From the NCBI GenBank assembly GCA_039583695.1, contig JAVKSL010000006.1, positions 1 to 64,000 of the forward strand: a DNA stretch of 64,000 nucleotides, given 5' to 3'. The stretch's first letter is position 1, and each line of letters begins with the position of its first letter. Made by a program: the position numbers and the translations under genes. Positions 15,400 to 25,134 of the stretch are shown piece by piece. This stretch comes from JAVKSL01 sp039583695. GTDB lineage: Bacteria; Actinomycetota; Acidimicrobiia; Acidimicrobiales; JAJPHD01. Under the pieces are notes generated by a model. It worked only from the letters and a program-made list of their open reading frames with translations, was not told where the DNA came from and searched no databases.

Positions 15400-15861
15400 A
15401 TGACCCCTTATGACGCCTCCGAGCTGGCCGAGTTCCTGGACGGGCGCAAAGAGGCCGCGATCGGCGAGTCGGTGAGCGCCATGGGCGTGAACACGGCTCT
15501 CGGGCGGGCGTTCGCCACGGTGGAGGCGAGCTTCTCGGCCGAGCGAGCCGAGGGGGTGAGCGCGGTGATCCAGTGGGACGTCGCCACCCCCGACGGACCC
15601 CGGTCCTGGCAGGTGAGCGTCGCCGAAGGCACGGTGTCTGTGGCGCCAGGCAGCCCTGCTACGCCCCGGGTCACGCTGGGAGTGGATGTGGCTGACCTGC
15701 TGGCTTTCCTCGCCGGGCGCCTCGACGGGATGCAGGCGTTCATGAGCGGTCGGCTGCGGGTCTCCGGCGACCTCATGGTAGCCCAGGCCATGCAAGCCTG
15801 GTTCCCCTCGGGAGGCAAACCCCCCGAGTCCCCCCCAAGCCCAACCCCGCCGCTCAGCTGA
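15400..15861 (+). CDS. SCP2 sterol-binding-domain protein
   Basis: This 153-residue soluble protein matches the SCP2 lipid-binding fold. VIQWDVATPDGPRSWQVSV forms the central strands, and the C-terminal half has the signature TLGVDVADLLAFLAGRLDGM followed by AFMSGRLRVSGDLMVAQ. SCP2 domains bind lipids or fatty acyl-CoA. The Pro/Ser-rich tail is disordered. Its end overlaps the convergent nirD by 8 bp. I see nothing that ties it to one pathway. Confidence 0.85.
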   Translation: MTPYDASELAEFLDGRKEAAIGESVSAMGVNTALGRAFATVEASFSAERAEGVSAVIQWDVATPDGPRSWQVSVAEGTVSVAPGSPATPRVTLGVDVADLLAFLAGRLDGMQAFMSGRLRVSGDLMVAQAMQAWFPSGGKPPESPPSPTPPLS

Positions 15862-16234
15862 GCGGACCGTCTGCCACCTCCACCCAGCCGTCGGTCTGGC
15901 GGACCTCGAAGGTGTCCAGGACAACCGCCGGGTCCTCCACACAGCGCCCGGTCGCGAGCTCGAAGTGCTGCTTGAACATCGGCGAGACCAGCACCACCCT
16001 TTCTCCAACGCTGCCCACGATCCCCCTGGATAGCACGTTCGCCCCGGAGAAGGGGTCATGGTTGTCAATCGCATACAGCTCCCCGTCGCCAGCGGTGAGC
16101 ACCACCGCCACCTGGTTGTCCCCGACCTTGGCACACACCGGGCGGTCGGGCAGGAGATCGCCGACCGGGCACACCGGAGTCCACACAGTCGGGGGGCGAC
16201 CCCCCGACTCCCTCCCAGAGAGGAGCCCGCTCAC
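15854..16234 (-). CDS. nirD: Assimilatory nitrite reductase small subunit
   Basis: NirD is the Rieske-like partner of NirB in NAD(P)H-dependent reduction of nitrite to ammonium. The 126 residues keep the fold (VCPVGDLLPDRPVCAKVG, LYAIDNHDPFSGANVLSRG, SPMFKQHFELATGRCVEDP). As usual for NirD it lacks the Cys-His pairs of true Rieske proteins. Its start overlaps the nirB stop by 4 bp, which indicates coupled translation. The product is cytoplasmic. Confidence 0.92.
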   Translation of the reverse strand: MSGLLSGRESGGRPPTVWTPVCPVGDLLPDRPVCAKVGDNQVAVVLTAGDGELYAIDNHDPFSGANVLSRGIVGSVGERVVLVSPMFKQHFELATGRCVEDPAVVLDTFEVRQTDGWVEVADGPLS

Positions 16235-18777
16235 CGACGCGCCCCCACCTCCACCAGCTCGTGGCGGAACGCCGGGCGGAGCTGGCCACGTTCGGGAACC
16301 ATGACAATATCAGGGTCGCGCTCGGGGCTGTTCACAAAATGGCTGAAGCGCGCCACCCGCGCCGGGTCCTCGATGGTCTCGCGCCACTCACAGGCATACC
16401 CCGCTACGTGGGCTTCCATGGCCGCTTCCAGCTCGGCGGCCAAGCCCAGGGAGTCCTCCACCACCACCGAGCGCAGGTAGTCGATCCCGCCCTCCAGCTT
16501 GTCCAGCCAGGTGGCGGTTCGCTCGAGGCGCCCTGCGGTGCGGATGTAGAACATCAGGAATCGGTCGATGTACGCGATCAGCCTGTCGTGATCCAGGTCG
16601 GCCGCGAGCAGGACCGCGTGAGCCGGTCGCATCCCGCCGTTGCCACACACGTACAGGTTCCACCCGCCCTCGGTGGCAATGACCCCGAAATCCTTGGACT
16701 GAGCCTCGGCGCACTCGCGCGAGCACCCCGAAACCGCGGACTTGAGCTTGTGGGGCGAGCGCAGTCCCCGGTAGCGCAGCTCCAGCTCGATGGCCAGAGC
16801 CGTCGAGTCCTGGACCCCGTAGCGGCACCACGTGGTCCCCACGCACGACTTGACCGTGCGCAACGCCTTGCCGTACGCGTGGCCCGACTCGAAGCCCGCC
16901 TCCACCAGCCGCGCCCAGATGGCCGGCAGGTCATTCACCTGTGCGCCCAGCAGGTCGATGCGCTGGGCACCGGTGATCTTGGTGTAAAGGCCGAACTCTG
17001 CGGCCAGCTGACCCAGCACGATGAGCTTGGCCGGGGTGATCTCGCCGCCAGGCACCCTGGGGATGACTGAGTAGGTCCCGTCCCGTTGCATGTTGGCCAG
17101 GAAGTGGTCGTTGGTGTCCTGCAGGCTGGCCTGCTCCCCATCCAGGATGTAGCCGCCGCCCAGCGACGCCAGCATCGACGCCACCGCCGGCTTGCATATC
17201 TCACAGCCCCGACCGGTCCCCCGGCTCGCCAGGAGCGCGGAGAAGCTGGTGATGTGCTCCACGGCCACGATGTCGAACAGCTCTTGGCGGGTGTAGGAGA
17301 AGTGCTCGCAAAGATGGCGCGAGGGGCCGGCGCCCGAGTCGGCCAGCAGGTCCACGAGCAGGGGCACGCACGCCCCGCATCCGGTGCCCGCACGGGTGGC
17401 CGACTTGACGGCGGAGACCTCGGTGGCGCCCGCAAGTATCGCCGTGCAGATGGCGTCCTTGCACACGTTCTCGCAGTTGCAGATGGTAGAAGCCCCGGAG
17501 AGGGCGCCCACCCCAGCCCGGCGGGCCCCGGTTCCGGCCTCTGCCCCCGCGGGCAGCACCATCGAGGCCAGCTCGCTAGGCGTGCTCATCATGCCCTGGG
17601 CCATGGCGGCCAGCTCGGTGTAGCCCGAAGCGTCGCCGACCAGGACGCCCCCGAGCACCCGGCCGTCGGTTACATCCACCACCAGCTTGCGATAGATGTT
17701 GGAGCGGGCGTCGGAGAAGCACAGTGCCTCCGAGCCCGGGGTCTCGCCATGCGCGTCGCCGAAGCTGGCCACGTCGACTCCCAGCAGCTTGAGCTTGGTT
17801 GACAGGTCGGCACCGGTGAAGCACGCCTCTGGTACCCCGGTGAGCCGGTCGGCAACCACCCGCGCCATCTGGTATCCCGGCGAAACCAGGCCCCAGGTGC
17901 GCCCGGCCACGTGCGCGCACTCGCCGATGGCAAAGATGGCCGGATCCGAGGTGACACAGCCCGAGTCGACTGTGATGCCTCCCCGCTCCCCGACCGCCAG
18001 GCCGGCTTGGCGGGCCAGCTCGTCCCGGGGGCGGATGCCCGCCGAGAACACCACGATACCCGCCACCAGGTCTGAGCCTCCGTCCAGACGGATACCACTC
18101 ACCCGCCGTGGGCTGCGCGCCCTTGCCGCCCAGGTGAGCACCTCCGCGCTGCGCGAGCCGGTGTGCACGGTCACGCCGAGGCCCTCGATCTGTCGACGAA
18201 GGGCGCTCCCGCCGCCCCCGTCCACCTGGAGGGGCATGAGCCTGGGGGCCAGCTCGACAACGTGAGTGGTGAGCCCCAGGCTCACCAGCGCGTTGGCCGC
18301 CTCCAGCCCGAGCAGCCCGCCACCGATGACCACGCCCACCTGGCAATGCTTGACCCAGGCCCGGATGGCCTCGACGTCGTCGATGGTGCGATAGACAAAG
18401 CAGCCCGCCGCGTCGGTGCCCGGGATCGGCGGGACGAAGGGGGCTGACCCTGTCGCCAGCACCAGGGCGTCGTAGCCGACGCGGCGACCCGAGGAGGAGG
18501 TGACGGCGTGCTCGGTGCGGTCGATGGAACGCACCGACTCGCCAAGGTGCAGGCGCAGGTTGGGAGTGGACACCAGACCTGGGCGGCAAAGGCTCAATTC
18601 CTCCTCACGAGCCCCGGCGAACAGGGACGACAGGGCCACCCGGTCGTAGGCGGGCCTCGGCTCCTCGGCGAAGACGACCAAGTTCCATTGGTCGTTGAAG
18701 CCCCGCTCGAGGAGGGTCTCGACCAGGCGGTTGCCCACCATGCCGTGCCCCGCAACGATCAGTGTGCGTCGCTGCAT
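16231..18777 (-). CDS. nirB: NAD(P)H nitrite reductase large subunit, siroheme enzyme
   Basis: NirB reduces nitrite to ammonium for nitrogen assimilation. Domains in order are FAD-binding (IVAGHGMVGNRL), NAD-binding (IGGGLLGLEAANAL), a BFD-like [2Fe-2S] domain (CNCENVCKDAIC and GCGACVPLL, plus CEICKP), and the siroheme/[4Fe-4S] domain with SCVGTTWCRYGVQDS and SGCSRECAEA as the four-Cys cluster motif. The ATG at 18777 gives 848 residues; TTG 18789, with AGGTC 6 bp upstream, is the alternative. No nitrate reductase or transporter gene lies in the window. Confidence 0.95.
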   Translation of the reverse strand: MQRRTLIVAGHGMVGNRLVETLLERGFNDQWNLVVFAEEPRPAYDRVALSSLFAGAREEELSLCRPGLVSTPNLRLHLGESVRSIDRTEHAVTSSSGRRVGYDALVLATGSAPFVPPIPGTDAAGCFVYRTIDDVEAIRAWVKHCQVGVVIGGGLLGLEAANALVSLGLTTHVVELAPRLMPLQVDGGGGSALRRQIEGLGVTVHTGSRSAEVLTWAARARSPRRVSGIRLDGGSDLVAGIVVFSAGIRPRDELARQAGLAVGERGGITVDSGCVTSDPAIFAIGECAHVAGRTWGLVSPGYQMARVVADRLTGVPEACFTGADLSTKLKLLGVDVASFGDAHGETPGSEALCFSDARSNIYRKLVVDVTDGRVLGGVLVGDASGYTELAAMAQGMMSTPSELASMVLPAGAEAGTGARRAGVGALSGASTICNCENVCKDAICTAILAGATEVSAVKSATRAGTGCGACVPLLVDLLADSGAGPSRHLCEHFSYTRQELFDIVAVEHITSFSALLASRGTGRGCEICKPAVASMLASLGGGYILDGEQASLQDTNDHFLANMQRDGTYSVIPRVPGGEITPAKLIVLGQLAAEFGLYTKITGAQRIDLLGAQVNDLPAIWARLVEAGFESGHAYGKALRTVKSCVGTTWCRYGVQDSTALAIELELRYRGLRSPHKLKSAVSGCSRECAEAQSKDFGVIATEGGWNLYVCGNGGMRPAHAVLLAADLDHDRLIAYIDRFLMFYIRTAGRLERTATWLDKLEGGIDYLRSVVVEDSLGLAAELEAAMEAHVAGYACEWRETIEDPARVARFSHFVNSPERDPDIVMVPERGQLRPAFRHELVEVGARR

Positions 18778-18837
18778 GGGACGAGCCAAGCAGACCTAAG
18801 TTTCGGGCCGGTTTCGGGCTGATGACGACTCAGCGGC

Positions 18838-18843
18838 TATAAT
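18838..18843 (+). promoter_or_regulatory. Consensus -10 box (TATAAT) for a leaderless gene
   Basis: A perfect TATAAT lies 6 nt before the ATG at 18850. Transcription would start at about the ATG itself. There is no convincing -35. Confidence 0.6.
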
Positions 18844-18849
18844 GAGAGC

Positions 18850-19068
18850 ATGGGCGTGAAGAAGGACTGCCTCCATTACCTGGTCTCGGGGGACACCGAG
18901 AAGGTGGAGCGCTGCCGGGTGGACGCCAACGACTCCGACCCGTTCGCCTGCCCCGAGGGCTGCCTGTTCTACGATTTCGGGGCGAATCCGAGGCCCTGGG
19001 AGACCGAGGTGCGCACCCGGGACCGCCAGGCTGCGGGCGGCCGCACCCCCCAGAGCGACCGCCACTGA
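18850..19068 (+). CDS. Small cysteine-rich protein, function unknown
   Basis: The 72-residue product has four Cys in the first half: KKDCLHY, VERCRVDAN, and FACPEGCLFYDFG, a spacing that suggests a metal site or disulfides. The remainder is basic and looks disordered. A perfect -10 box directly upstream and independence from its neighbours support a real gene. I recall similar short Cys-containing proteins in actinobacteria, but no function can be assigned. It sits divergently from nirB. Confidence 0.65.
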   Translation: MGVKKDCLHYLVSGDTEKVERCRVDANDSDPFACPEGCLFYDFGANPRPWETEVRTRDRQAAGGRTPQSDRH

Positions 19069-19241
19069 GCGTGGCGAGCCGCTTCTCTGAGCAAGGTCAG
19101 ATGGCGCTGACTCGTCGACGTTCGACGCACGAAGGCATCGCCTGGCCTCGTTAGCCCCAATTCCCGCAGCCAGGCGTGGGTTAGTTTGAGGGGCTGAGAG
19201 CCTTCCCACCCGAATTCCGGCCCCGAGCACTAGGAGCAGAG

Positions 19242-20369
19242 TTGACCACACACCGTGACGCCCTTGCGCAGGTCCTGCCCGTCGTGTCGGCACACGCCGG
19301 TGAGGTGGACAGCGATGGCCGATTTCCGGTCGAGGCGATCGAGGCCCTGCGCGCGGCTGGGCTGTTGGGCCTGGTGAGCCCCGCCGAGCTGGGGGGGATG
19401 GGTGGCGGGCTCGGGGCCGCGGTGGAGGTGATCGGGGCGCTGGCCAGGGAGTGCGGCTCGACGGCGATGATCCTGATGATGCACTACGCAGCGGTCTCGG
19501 TCATCGGCTCGTACGGGCCTGACGACGTGCGCTCCCGGGTGGCAGCTGGAAAGTGCCTCGCCACGGTGGCGTTCTCCGAGTTCGGATCGGGGAGCCAGTT
19601 CTGGGTACCGGTGAGCACGGCCGCTGCCGACGATTCGGGGGGGGCGGCGCGGCTGGACGCCCGCAAGTCCTGGGTGACCTCCGCAGCCCAGGCCGATGTG
19701 TACGTGTGGTCGAGCCGGCCGATGGCAGGGGATGGCCCGATGACGCTATGGCTTGTCCCTGCCGAGGCCCCCGGGCTCAGGGTGGCGGGCGGCTTCGACG
19801 GTCTGGGCCTACGGGGCAATGGCTCGGTGCCGGTTGCCGCCGAGGGTGTGGTGATCGGCCTCGACGCCATGCTGGGCGCCGACGGGACGGGCCTGGATGT
19901 CGCGATGGTCACGATGCTGCCGTGGTTCCTGGTGCTCAATGCCGCCTTCGGGGTCGGGCTGGCGGAGGCAGTGACCGCCGAGGCGACCAGGCATCTGACC
20001 CGGACCAGGCTTGCGCACCTCGACATCGCCCTAGCGGAGCAGCCGGTACCGCGCGCCGACCTTGCCCGTATGCGCATCGCCACCGACTCTGCAGCCGCGT
20101 TGCTATCCGACACCGTGCTGGCGTGGGACAAGGCCAGACCAGAGGCACTACTGCGCGTGCTGGAGGTGAAGGCCGCCGCCTCGGAGGCTTCGCTCATGGT
20201 CACGGACCTGGCAATGAAGGTCTGTGGAGGGTCCGCATTCCGCAAGGAGCTGGGGGTGGAGCGCCGCTTTCGCGACGCCCGGGCCGCCCGGGTGATGGCA
20301 CCGACCACCGATGCCCTCTACGACTTCGTGGGTCGGGCCTTGTGTGGGATGCCCCTGCTCGGAGGCTAG
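19242..20369 (+). CDS. Acyl-CoA dehydrogenase family protein
   Basis: Flavoproteins of this family oxidise acyl-CoA thioesters or related compounds. The 375 residues show the usual three-part layout: helical N-domain (EAIEALRAAGLLGLVSPAELGG), middle beta-domain (CLATVAFSEFGSGSQF, GLGLRGNGSVPV), and helical C-domain with MKVCGGSAFRKELGVERRFRDARA. The region that usually carries the catalytic Glu reads APTTDALYD, so the base is not obvious and the reaction may be atypical. TTG at 19242 is chosen because TAGGAG lies just upstream. It stands alone. Confidence 0.85.
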   Translation: MTTHRDALAQVLPVVSAHAGEVDSDGRFPVEAIEALRAAGLLGLVSPAELGGMGGGLGAAVEVIGALARECGSTAMILMMHYAAVSVIGSYGPDDVRSRVAAGKCLATVAFSEFGSGSQFWVPVSTAAADDSGGAARLDARKSWVTSAAQADVYVWSSRPMAGDGPMTLWLVPAEAPGLRVAGGFDGLGLRGNGSVPVAAEGVVIGLDAMLGADGTGLDVAMVTMLPWFLVLNAAFGVGLAEAVTAEATRHLTRTRLAHLDIALAEQPVPRADLARMRIATDSAAALLSDTVLAWDKARPEALLRVLEVKAAASEASLMVTDLAMKVCGGSAFRKELGVERRFRDARAARVMAPTTDALYDFVGRALCGMPLLGG

Positions 20370-20465
20370 GTTTTAGCTTTTAGCCGGATCGCTGGGCAGT
20401 GCCAGGTCCAATTCAAACTGGTAAATCCCGGGCGGCTGTCGGAGGTGTTCTCCATCGCCGGGTCC

Positions 20466-21350
20466 CTACAAGTCCCTAACCACCTCGACCATCGCCTCGC
20501 CCGCGGCGGTGGGGTTGGTGGCAACCAGGGCCCCGGCCGCGGCCAAAGCGGCCATCTTGGCCCGGGCCGTGCCCAAATGGCCGGAGACGATTGCCCCGGC
20601 GTGGCCCATGTGACGGCCCTCGGGAGCGGTGACACCAGCCACGTAAGCCACCACCGGCTTGTGCATGTGGGCTGCTATCCACTCGGCGGCGCGCTCCTCC
20701 TCCGAGCCCCCGATCTCGCCGATCATCATCACCGCCCGGGTCTCGGGGTCTGCCTCGAAAGCCGCCAGGCAATCGATGAACCCCGTGCCGGGCACCGGGT
20801 CCCCCCCGATGCCCACGCAGGTTGTCTGACCCACCCCCTTCGCCGAGAGCTCGTGGAGCGCCTGGTAGGTGAGGGTTCCGGACCGGCTCACTATTCCCAC
20901 CGGACCCCCGGCCAGGGCGATGTCGCCCGAGGTGATGCCGATGTTGCAACGGCCCGGCGAGATGACGCCGGGACAGTTCGGACCGAGCAGGCGGGTACCT
21001 GGGTGGTCCCGGCGCAGCCGGCTGAACAACCGGGCCTGATCCTGCATGGGTATGAGCTCGGTGATGCAGACCACCAGAGCCACCCCGGCCGCGGCGGCCT
21101 CCAACACTGCGCCACAGGCCGAGCGAGGAGGTACGACGACCAGGCTGGCGCTGGCCCCTGTGGCCACTACCGCGTCGACAACCGTGTCGAACACCGGGAT
21201 GCCCTCCACGTCGGCGCCCCCCTTGCCAGGTGTGACCCCTGCCACCACCTGGGTCCCATAAGCCCGATTTCGCAAGCCGTGGAACCTACCCTGGCCGCCG
21301 GTCAGCCCCTGCACCACGACCTTGGTGTGCTCATCGACGAAGATGGTCAC
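20466..21350 (-). CDS. sucD: Succinyl-CoA synthetase alpha subunit
   Basis: The alpha subunit binds CoA and is phosphorylated on His during the TCA-cycle step succinyl-CoA to succinate. The 294 residues show TKVVVQGLTGGQGRFH, the CoA site TPGKGGADVEGIPVFDTV, NCPGVISPG, GPVGIVSRSGTLTYQ, GIGGDPVPGTGF, and the active-site His in GRHMGHAGAIV. GTG at 21350 overlaps the sucC stop by 4 bp. Confidence 0.95.
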   Translation of the reverse strand: MTIFVDEHTKVVVQGLTGGQGRFHGLRNRAYGTQVVAGVTPGKGGADVEGIPVFDTVVDAVVATGASASLVVVPPRSACGAVLEAAAAGVALVVCITELIPMQDQARLFSRLRRDHPGTRLLGPNCPGVISPGRCNIGITSGDIALAGGPVGIVSRSGTLTYQALHELSAKGVGQTTCVGIGGDPVPGTGFIDCLAAFEADPETRAVMMIGEIGGSEEERAAEWIAAHMHKPVVAYVAGVTAPEGRHMGHAGAIVSGHLGTARAKMAALAAAGALVATNPTAAGEAMVEVVRDL

Positions 21351-22492
21351 CGCCTGGCCGCCAGCTCGACAGCCGTTCGAGCCGCGTCCAGCATCGTGTC
21401 CCTGACGACGAGTCGGGACCCCCCAGCTGGGGCGCGCGAAGCCAGGATCGCCCGGCCCTCCTCGGCGTTGGTACCATCGAGGCGCAACACGATCGGGGCT
21501 CTTGCAGCCACGTTCCCGAGCGCTTGGGCGATCCCGTTGGCAACCTCGTCGCAACGGGTGATCCCTCCGAAGATGTTCACCAATATCGACGCCACCTTGG
21601 GATCGGCGTTGATGACCTCCAACGCCGCAGCCATCACGGCGGCATTGGCGCCACCACCGATGTCCAAGAAGTTCGCAGCCGCTCCTCCCGCCGCATCCAC
21701 AACGTCCAGCGTCGCCATTGCCAGACCCGCCCCGTTGGCGATGATGCCGACAGTCCCGTCAAGGCCTATGTAGTTGAGGCCCCGGTCTCGGGCCAGGCGC
21801 TCTCGCGGATCAAGCTCCACACTCGCCCGAAGCTCGTCCCACTCGGGGTGACGGAACGCCGCATTGTCGTCCAGGGTGACCTTCGCGTCCAGACATCGCA
21901 TCTGGCCCCCAACGGTCAGGGCCAAGGGGTTGACCTCCACGAGCTCGGCGTCACCCTCGACGTAGCAGCGATACAGCCGGACCAGCACCTCGGCTGTTCC
22001 GTGCTGGGCGTCGGTCGCCAGGCCGGCCTCCGCGACAAGGCTCGCTGCCGCCTCCATGCTCAAGCCGTCGAGAGGGTCCACGTGCAGGCGAGCGATGGCG
22101 GCGGGATCGGACTGCTCAATGTCCACCCCTCCGCTCGCGGACACCATGACCAGATGATCCTTTGCTGTCCGGTCGAGGGTGATCCCCACGTAGTACTCCA
22201 CGGCGACCTCACTGGCAACCTCCACCCAAACCCGGCGCACCAAATGCCCACCGATCGTCATGCCCAGAATCGCCGTAACGTGGCGGATCAGCTCGTCCGG
22301 GTCGCCAGCCAGCTTCACCCCCCCGGCCTTGCCCCTGCCCCCCACCGGCACCTGGGCCTTGACCACCACCGGCCAATCGAGATCCTCAGCCACGATCAAC
22401 GACTCCTCGACCGTGCTGGCTAGGGCGCCCGGTTGCATGACTATCCCCCAGCGGGCCAGGTAGCCCTTGCCCTGGTACTCCATCAGGTCCAC
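21347..22492 (-). CDS. sucC: Succinyl-CoA synthetase beta subunit
   Basis: The beta subunit has an ATP-grasp fold and binds nucleotide and succinate. The 381-residue product begins MDLMEYQGKGYL, has VVVKAQVPVGGRGKAGGVKL for nucleotide binding, LVEVNPLALT with metal-binding residues, and NFLDIGGGAN followed by VNIFGGITRCDEVANG near the C-terminus. GTG at 22492 is backed by AAAGGAG about 7 bp upstream. The G-rich array at 22507-22546 lies immediately upstream of the ribosome binding site. Confidence 0.95.
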   Translation of the reverse strand: MDLMEYQGKGYLARWGIVMQPGALASTVEESLIVAEDLDWPVVVKAQVPVGGRGKAGGVKLAGDPDELIRHVTAILGMTIGGHLVRRVWVEVASEVAVEYYVGITLDRTAKDHLVMVSASGGVDIEQSDPAAIARLHVDPLDGLSMEAAASLVAEAGLATDAQHGTAEVLVRLYRCYVEGDAELVEVNPLALTVGGQMRCLDAKVTLDDNAAFRHPEWDELRASVELDPRERLARDRGLNYIGLDGTVGIIANGAGLAMATLDVVDAAGGAAANFLDIGGGANAAVMAAALEVINADPKVASILVNIFGGITRCDEVANGIAQALGNVAARAPIVLRLDGTNAEEGRAILASRAPAGGSRLVVRDTMLDAARTAVELAARR

Positions 22493-22506
22493 TCATTCAC
22501 TCCTTT

Positions 22507-22546
22507 GGGGGGTCGGGGGGTCGGGGGGTCGGGGGGTCGGGGGGTC
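22507..22546. repeat. 8-bp G-tract tandem repeat upstream of sucC
   Basis: Five exact copies of GGGGGGTC on the plus strand. Five G6 runs separated by 2 bp could form G-quadruplexes, and the array lies between pcrA and the sucCD start. The 8-bp unit is not a multiple of three, unlike the coding arrays. Confidence 0.9.
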
Positions 22547-22609
22547 GAACCTTGGTAGGGAGGGCACTGGGAGGCGCTAAGCCACCAAAGTTCGCCCTCG
22601 GGCACCTGG

Positions 22610-25085
22610 TCATGCCCGTTTCAAGGGTGCAAAGGCGAGTGCCAGCACCTTGTCTCCCAGGCCCGGGAAGCGAACCGTCGCCTCAGTCTTGGGGCCAGTG
22701 CCTCGCATGTCGATGATCACTCCCTCGCCCCAGCGGCCGTGAACGACGTCATCGCCCACCTTGAGGCCCAGTCCCTCTGCGCCAGAGGTGCGGGCCGGGG
22801 TCAGGCCCCGGCTGGCGACGGCGGCGTCGATGAGCCGGTCCCGGCCACGAGGCCCAGCGCTGTTCCCAGCACCACCCCCCGAGCCAGACCTGCCGACATG
22901 CGCCAGGGCACCGAGGTCCGTCACCAGATTCGCTGGCATCTCGTCCAAGAACCGGCTCGCTGCGTTGTATTGTTGCGTGCCCCACAAGGTCCGACACCAT
23001 GCGTAGCTGACGTGGAGGTGCCGCTTGGCCCTGGTGATCCCCACATAGCAAAGGCGGCGCTCCTCCTCCATCTCGGCTGGCTCCGACAAAGAGCGCGAAT
23101 GGGGGAACACCCCCTCCTCCAGCCCCACCAGGAACACCACCGGAAACTCGAGGCCCTTGGCGGTGTGCAGGGTCATCAGCAGGACCTTGGACTCGTCGCC
23201 GTCGATCTCGTCGGCGTCGGCCACCAGGGCCGTCGCTTCCAGCAGCGATTGCAGGTCAGGGTGCTCGGCGGCGGTGCTAACCAGCTCACCCAGGTTCTCC
23301 AGGCGCCCGGCCGCCTCGATGCCACCGTCGGCCTCCAGCTCGGCCCGATACCCGCTGCGCTCCAGCACTGCTTCGACCAGCTCCAAGGGCGAAGCCGCGG
23401 CGTCGGTGGCGGGACCCGCGGCGTCGGTGGCGGGACCCGCGGCGTCGGTGGCGGGACCCGCGGCGTCGGTGGCGGGACCCGCGGCGTCGGTGNNNNNNNN
23501 NNNNNNNNNNNNNNNNNNNNNNNNNNNNNNNNNNNNNNNNNNNNNNNNNNNNNNNNNNNNNNNNNNNNNNNNNNNNNNNNNNNNNNNNNNNNGCGGGACC
23601 CGCCGGGCCACCACCGTCGAGATCCGCAGACCGCCGCCCGGCCTCAGCCGGGCCCACCCCAGCCATCTCCCTCAGCTCCTCCAGCAGGCCGAGCAACCGC
23701 TTCACCCCGCCAAGCGCCTTGCCCGACAATCCAGCCAACTCCGCCTGGCCCAGCGCTTCACCAAATCCCACCCCCCGGGCCCGCGCCCAGGACTCCAGCC
23801 TGGCCACCGAGGCGTCCCCAACGCCCCGCCGGGGCACATTCACTATCCGCTTGAGGCTCACCTCGTCCGATGGATTCACCACCGCCTGCAAGTACGCCAG
23901 CACATCCTTTACCTCCCGCCGCTCGTAGAAGCCCGCCGCCCCCACCACCTTGTGCGCCACGGCCTGGCGACCCAGCTCCTCCTCCAGCACCCGGCTCTGG
24001 GCGTTGGTCCGGTAGAACACGGCCATCTCGCCCCAGCCCAGACCCTCGCGATGCAGCTGGGCCGCCCGGGCTGCCACCCACGCCGCCTCCTCGTGCTCGT
24101 CACCTGCCCGGTAGCGCTTCACGGCTGGCCCAGCGCTGGCGGCAGTCCACAGAGCCTTGGGCTTGCGGGTGGCGTTGTTGGCGATAATTGCGTTCGCCAC
24201 CGCCAAGATCGTCCCGGTGGAGCGATAGTTCTGCTCCAGCTTGACCACGGTCGTGTCCGGAAAAGACCTCTCGAACTCCAAGATGTTGCGGATGTCGGCG
24301 CCGCGAAATCGGTAGATCGACTGGTCCGAGTCCCCCACCACGCAGACATTTCGATGCAGCCGCCCCAGCATCAGGATCAGCTCGTTTTGCACCAGGTTGG
24401 TGTCCTGGTACTCGTCCACCAGGACATGACGAAACCGGCGCTGGTAGCCTTCGAGGACCGAGGAGTCCGCATGGAACAGATCGGCGGTGACGCACAACAG
24501 GTCGTCGAAATCCATGGCGTTGGCCACCAGCAGCCGGTGCTGGTACTCGCGATAGATCTCGGCTATGCGGTGCTCGCGCAGGGTCTGGGCCCGCGTGGCG
24601 AAGGTCTCGAAGTCGACCAGCTCCCCCTTGGCGGCGCTGATGACCGCGTGCACCCCCCGGGGCGCAAAGCGCTTGGAGTCGAGATTGAGGTCCCGGACCA
24701 CATATCCAGTGAGGCGCACCGCGTCAGCCTGGTCGTAGATGCTGAACGAGGACCGGTACCCGAGCACACCCGCGTGTACCCGAAGGATCCGAACGCACGC
24801 CGAATGAAAGGTGGACACCCACATCCGCCTTGCAACCGGCCCCACCAACGCCACCAGGCGCTCGCGCATCTCGTCCGCGGCCTTGTTGGTGAAGGTGATG
24901 GCCAGTATCTCGGACGGGGGCACCCCGTCGGCCATCAGCCTGGCAATGCGGTGGGTAAGCACCCGGGTCTTGCCCGAGCCGGCCCCAGCGACGATGAGCA
25001 ACGGGCCGCCGCCGTGGCTCACCGCACGGCGCTGCTCGGGGTTGAGCCCGTCCAGCAGGTCCGCAGCGAGCACCGGGGAGGCCAC
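22610..25085 (-). CDS. pcrA: ATP-dependent DNA helicase PcrA/UvrD (contains assembly gap)
   Basis: This SF1A helicase acts in excision repair and in clearing RecA or transcription obstacles. Motifs in order: Q motif GLNPEQRRAV, Walker A GAGSGKT (34-40), TFTNKAADEM, the Walker B region with VDEYQDTN, GDSDQSIYRFRGA, LEQNYRST, then past the gap LMTLHTAKGLEFPVVF and YVGITRAK. The C-terminus ends with a Tudor-like VGDDVVHGRWGEGVII. A TDAAGPA array interrupts the protein at about residue 495, and 100 N lie within it. Both flanks read in the same repeat phase, so the gene is intact. Start GTG 25085; GTG 25094 is possible. Confidence 0.93.
23397..23601. repeat. 21-bp coding tandem repeat in pcrA with assembly gap
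   Basis: Four full 21-bp units (23397-23480) and one partial unit are followed by 100 N and a final partial unit (23593-23601). The minus-strand reading is TDAAGPA repeated. The two flanks join exactly within the unit, so the missing length is a multiple of 21 bp. Confidence 0.95.
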
Positions 25086-25134
25086 GACTCCCACCCTACA
25101 TGCGACCTGTGCCCACGGCGGGGATAGCATCACC

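Noticed and set aside
15093..15403. Small plus-strand genes upstream of SCP2
   Set aside because: These short frames are pieces of the decayed IS110 transposase and not intact genes.
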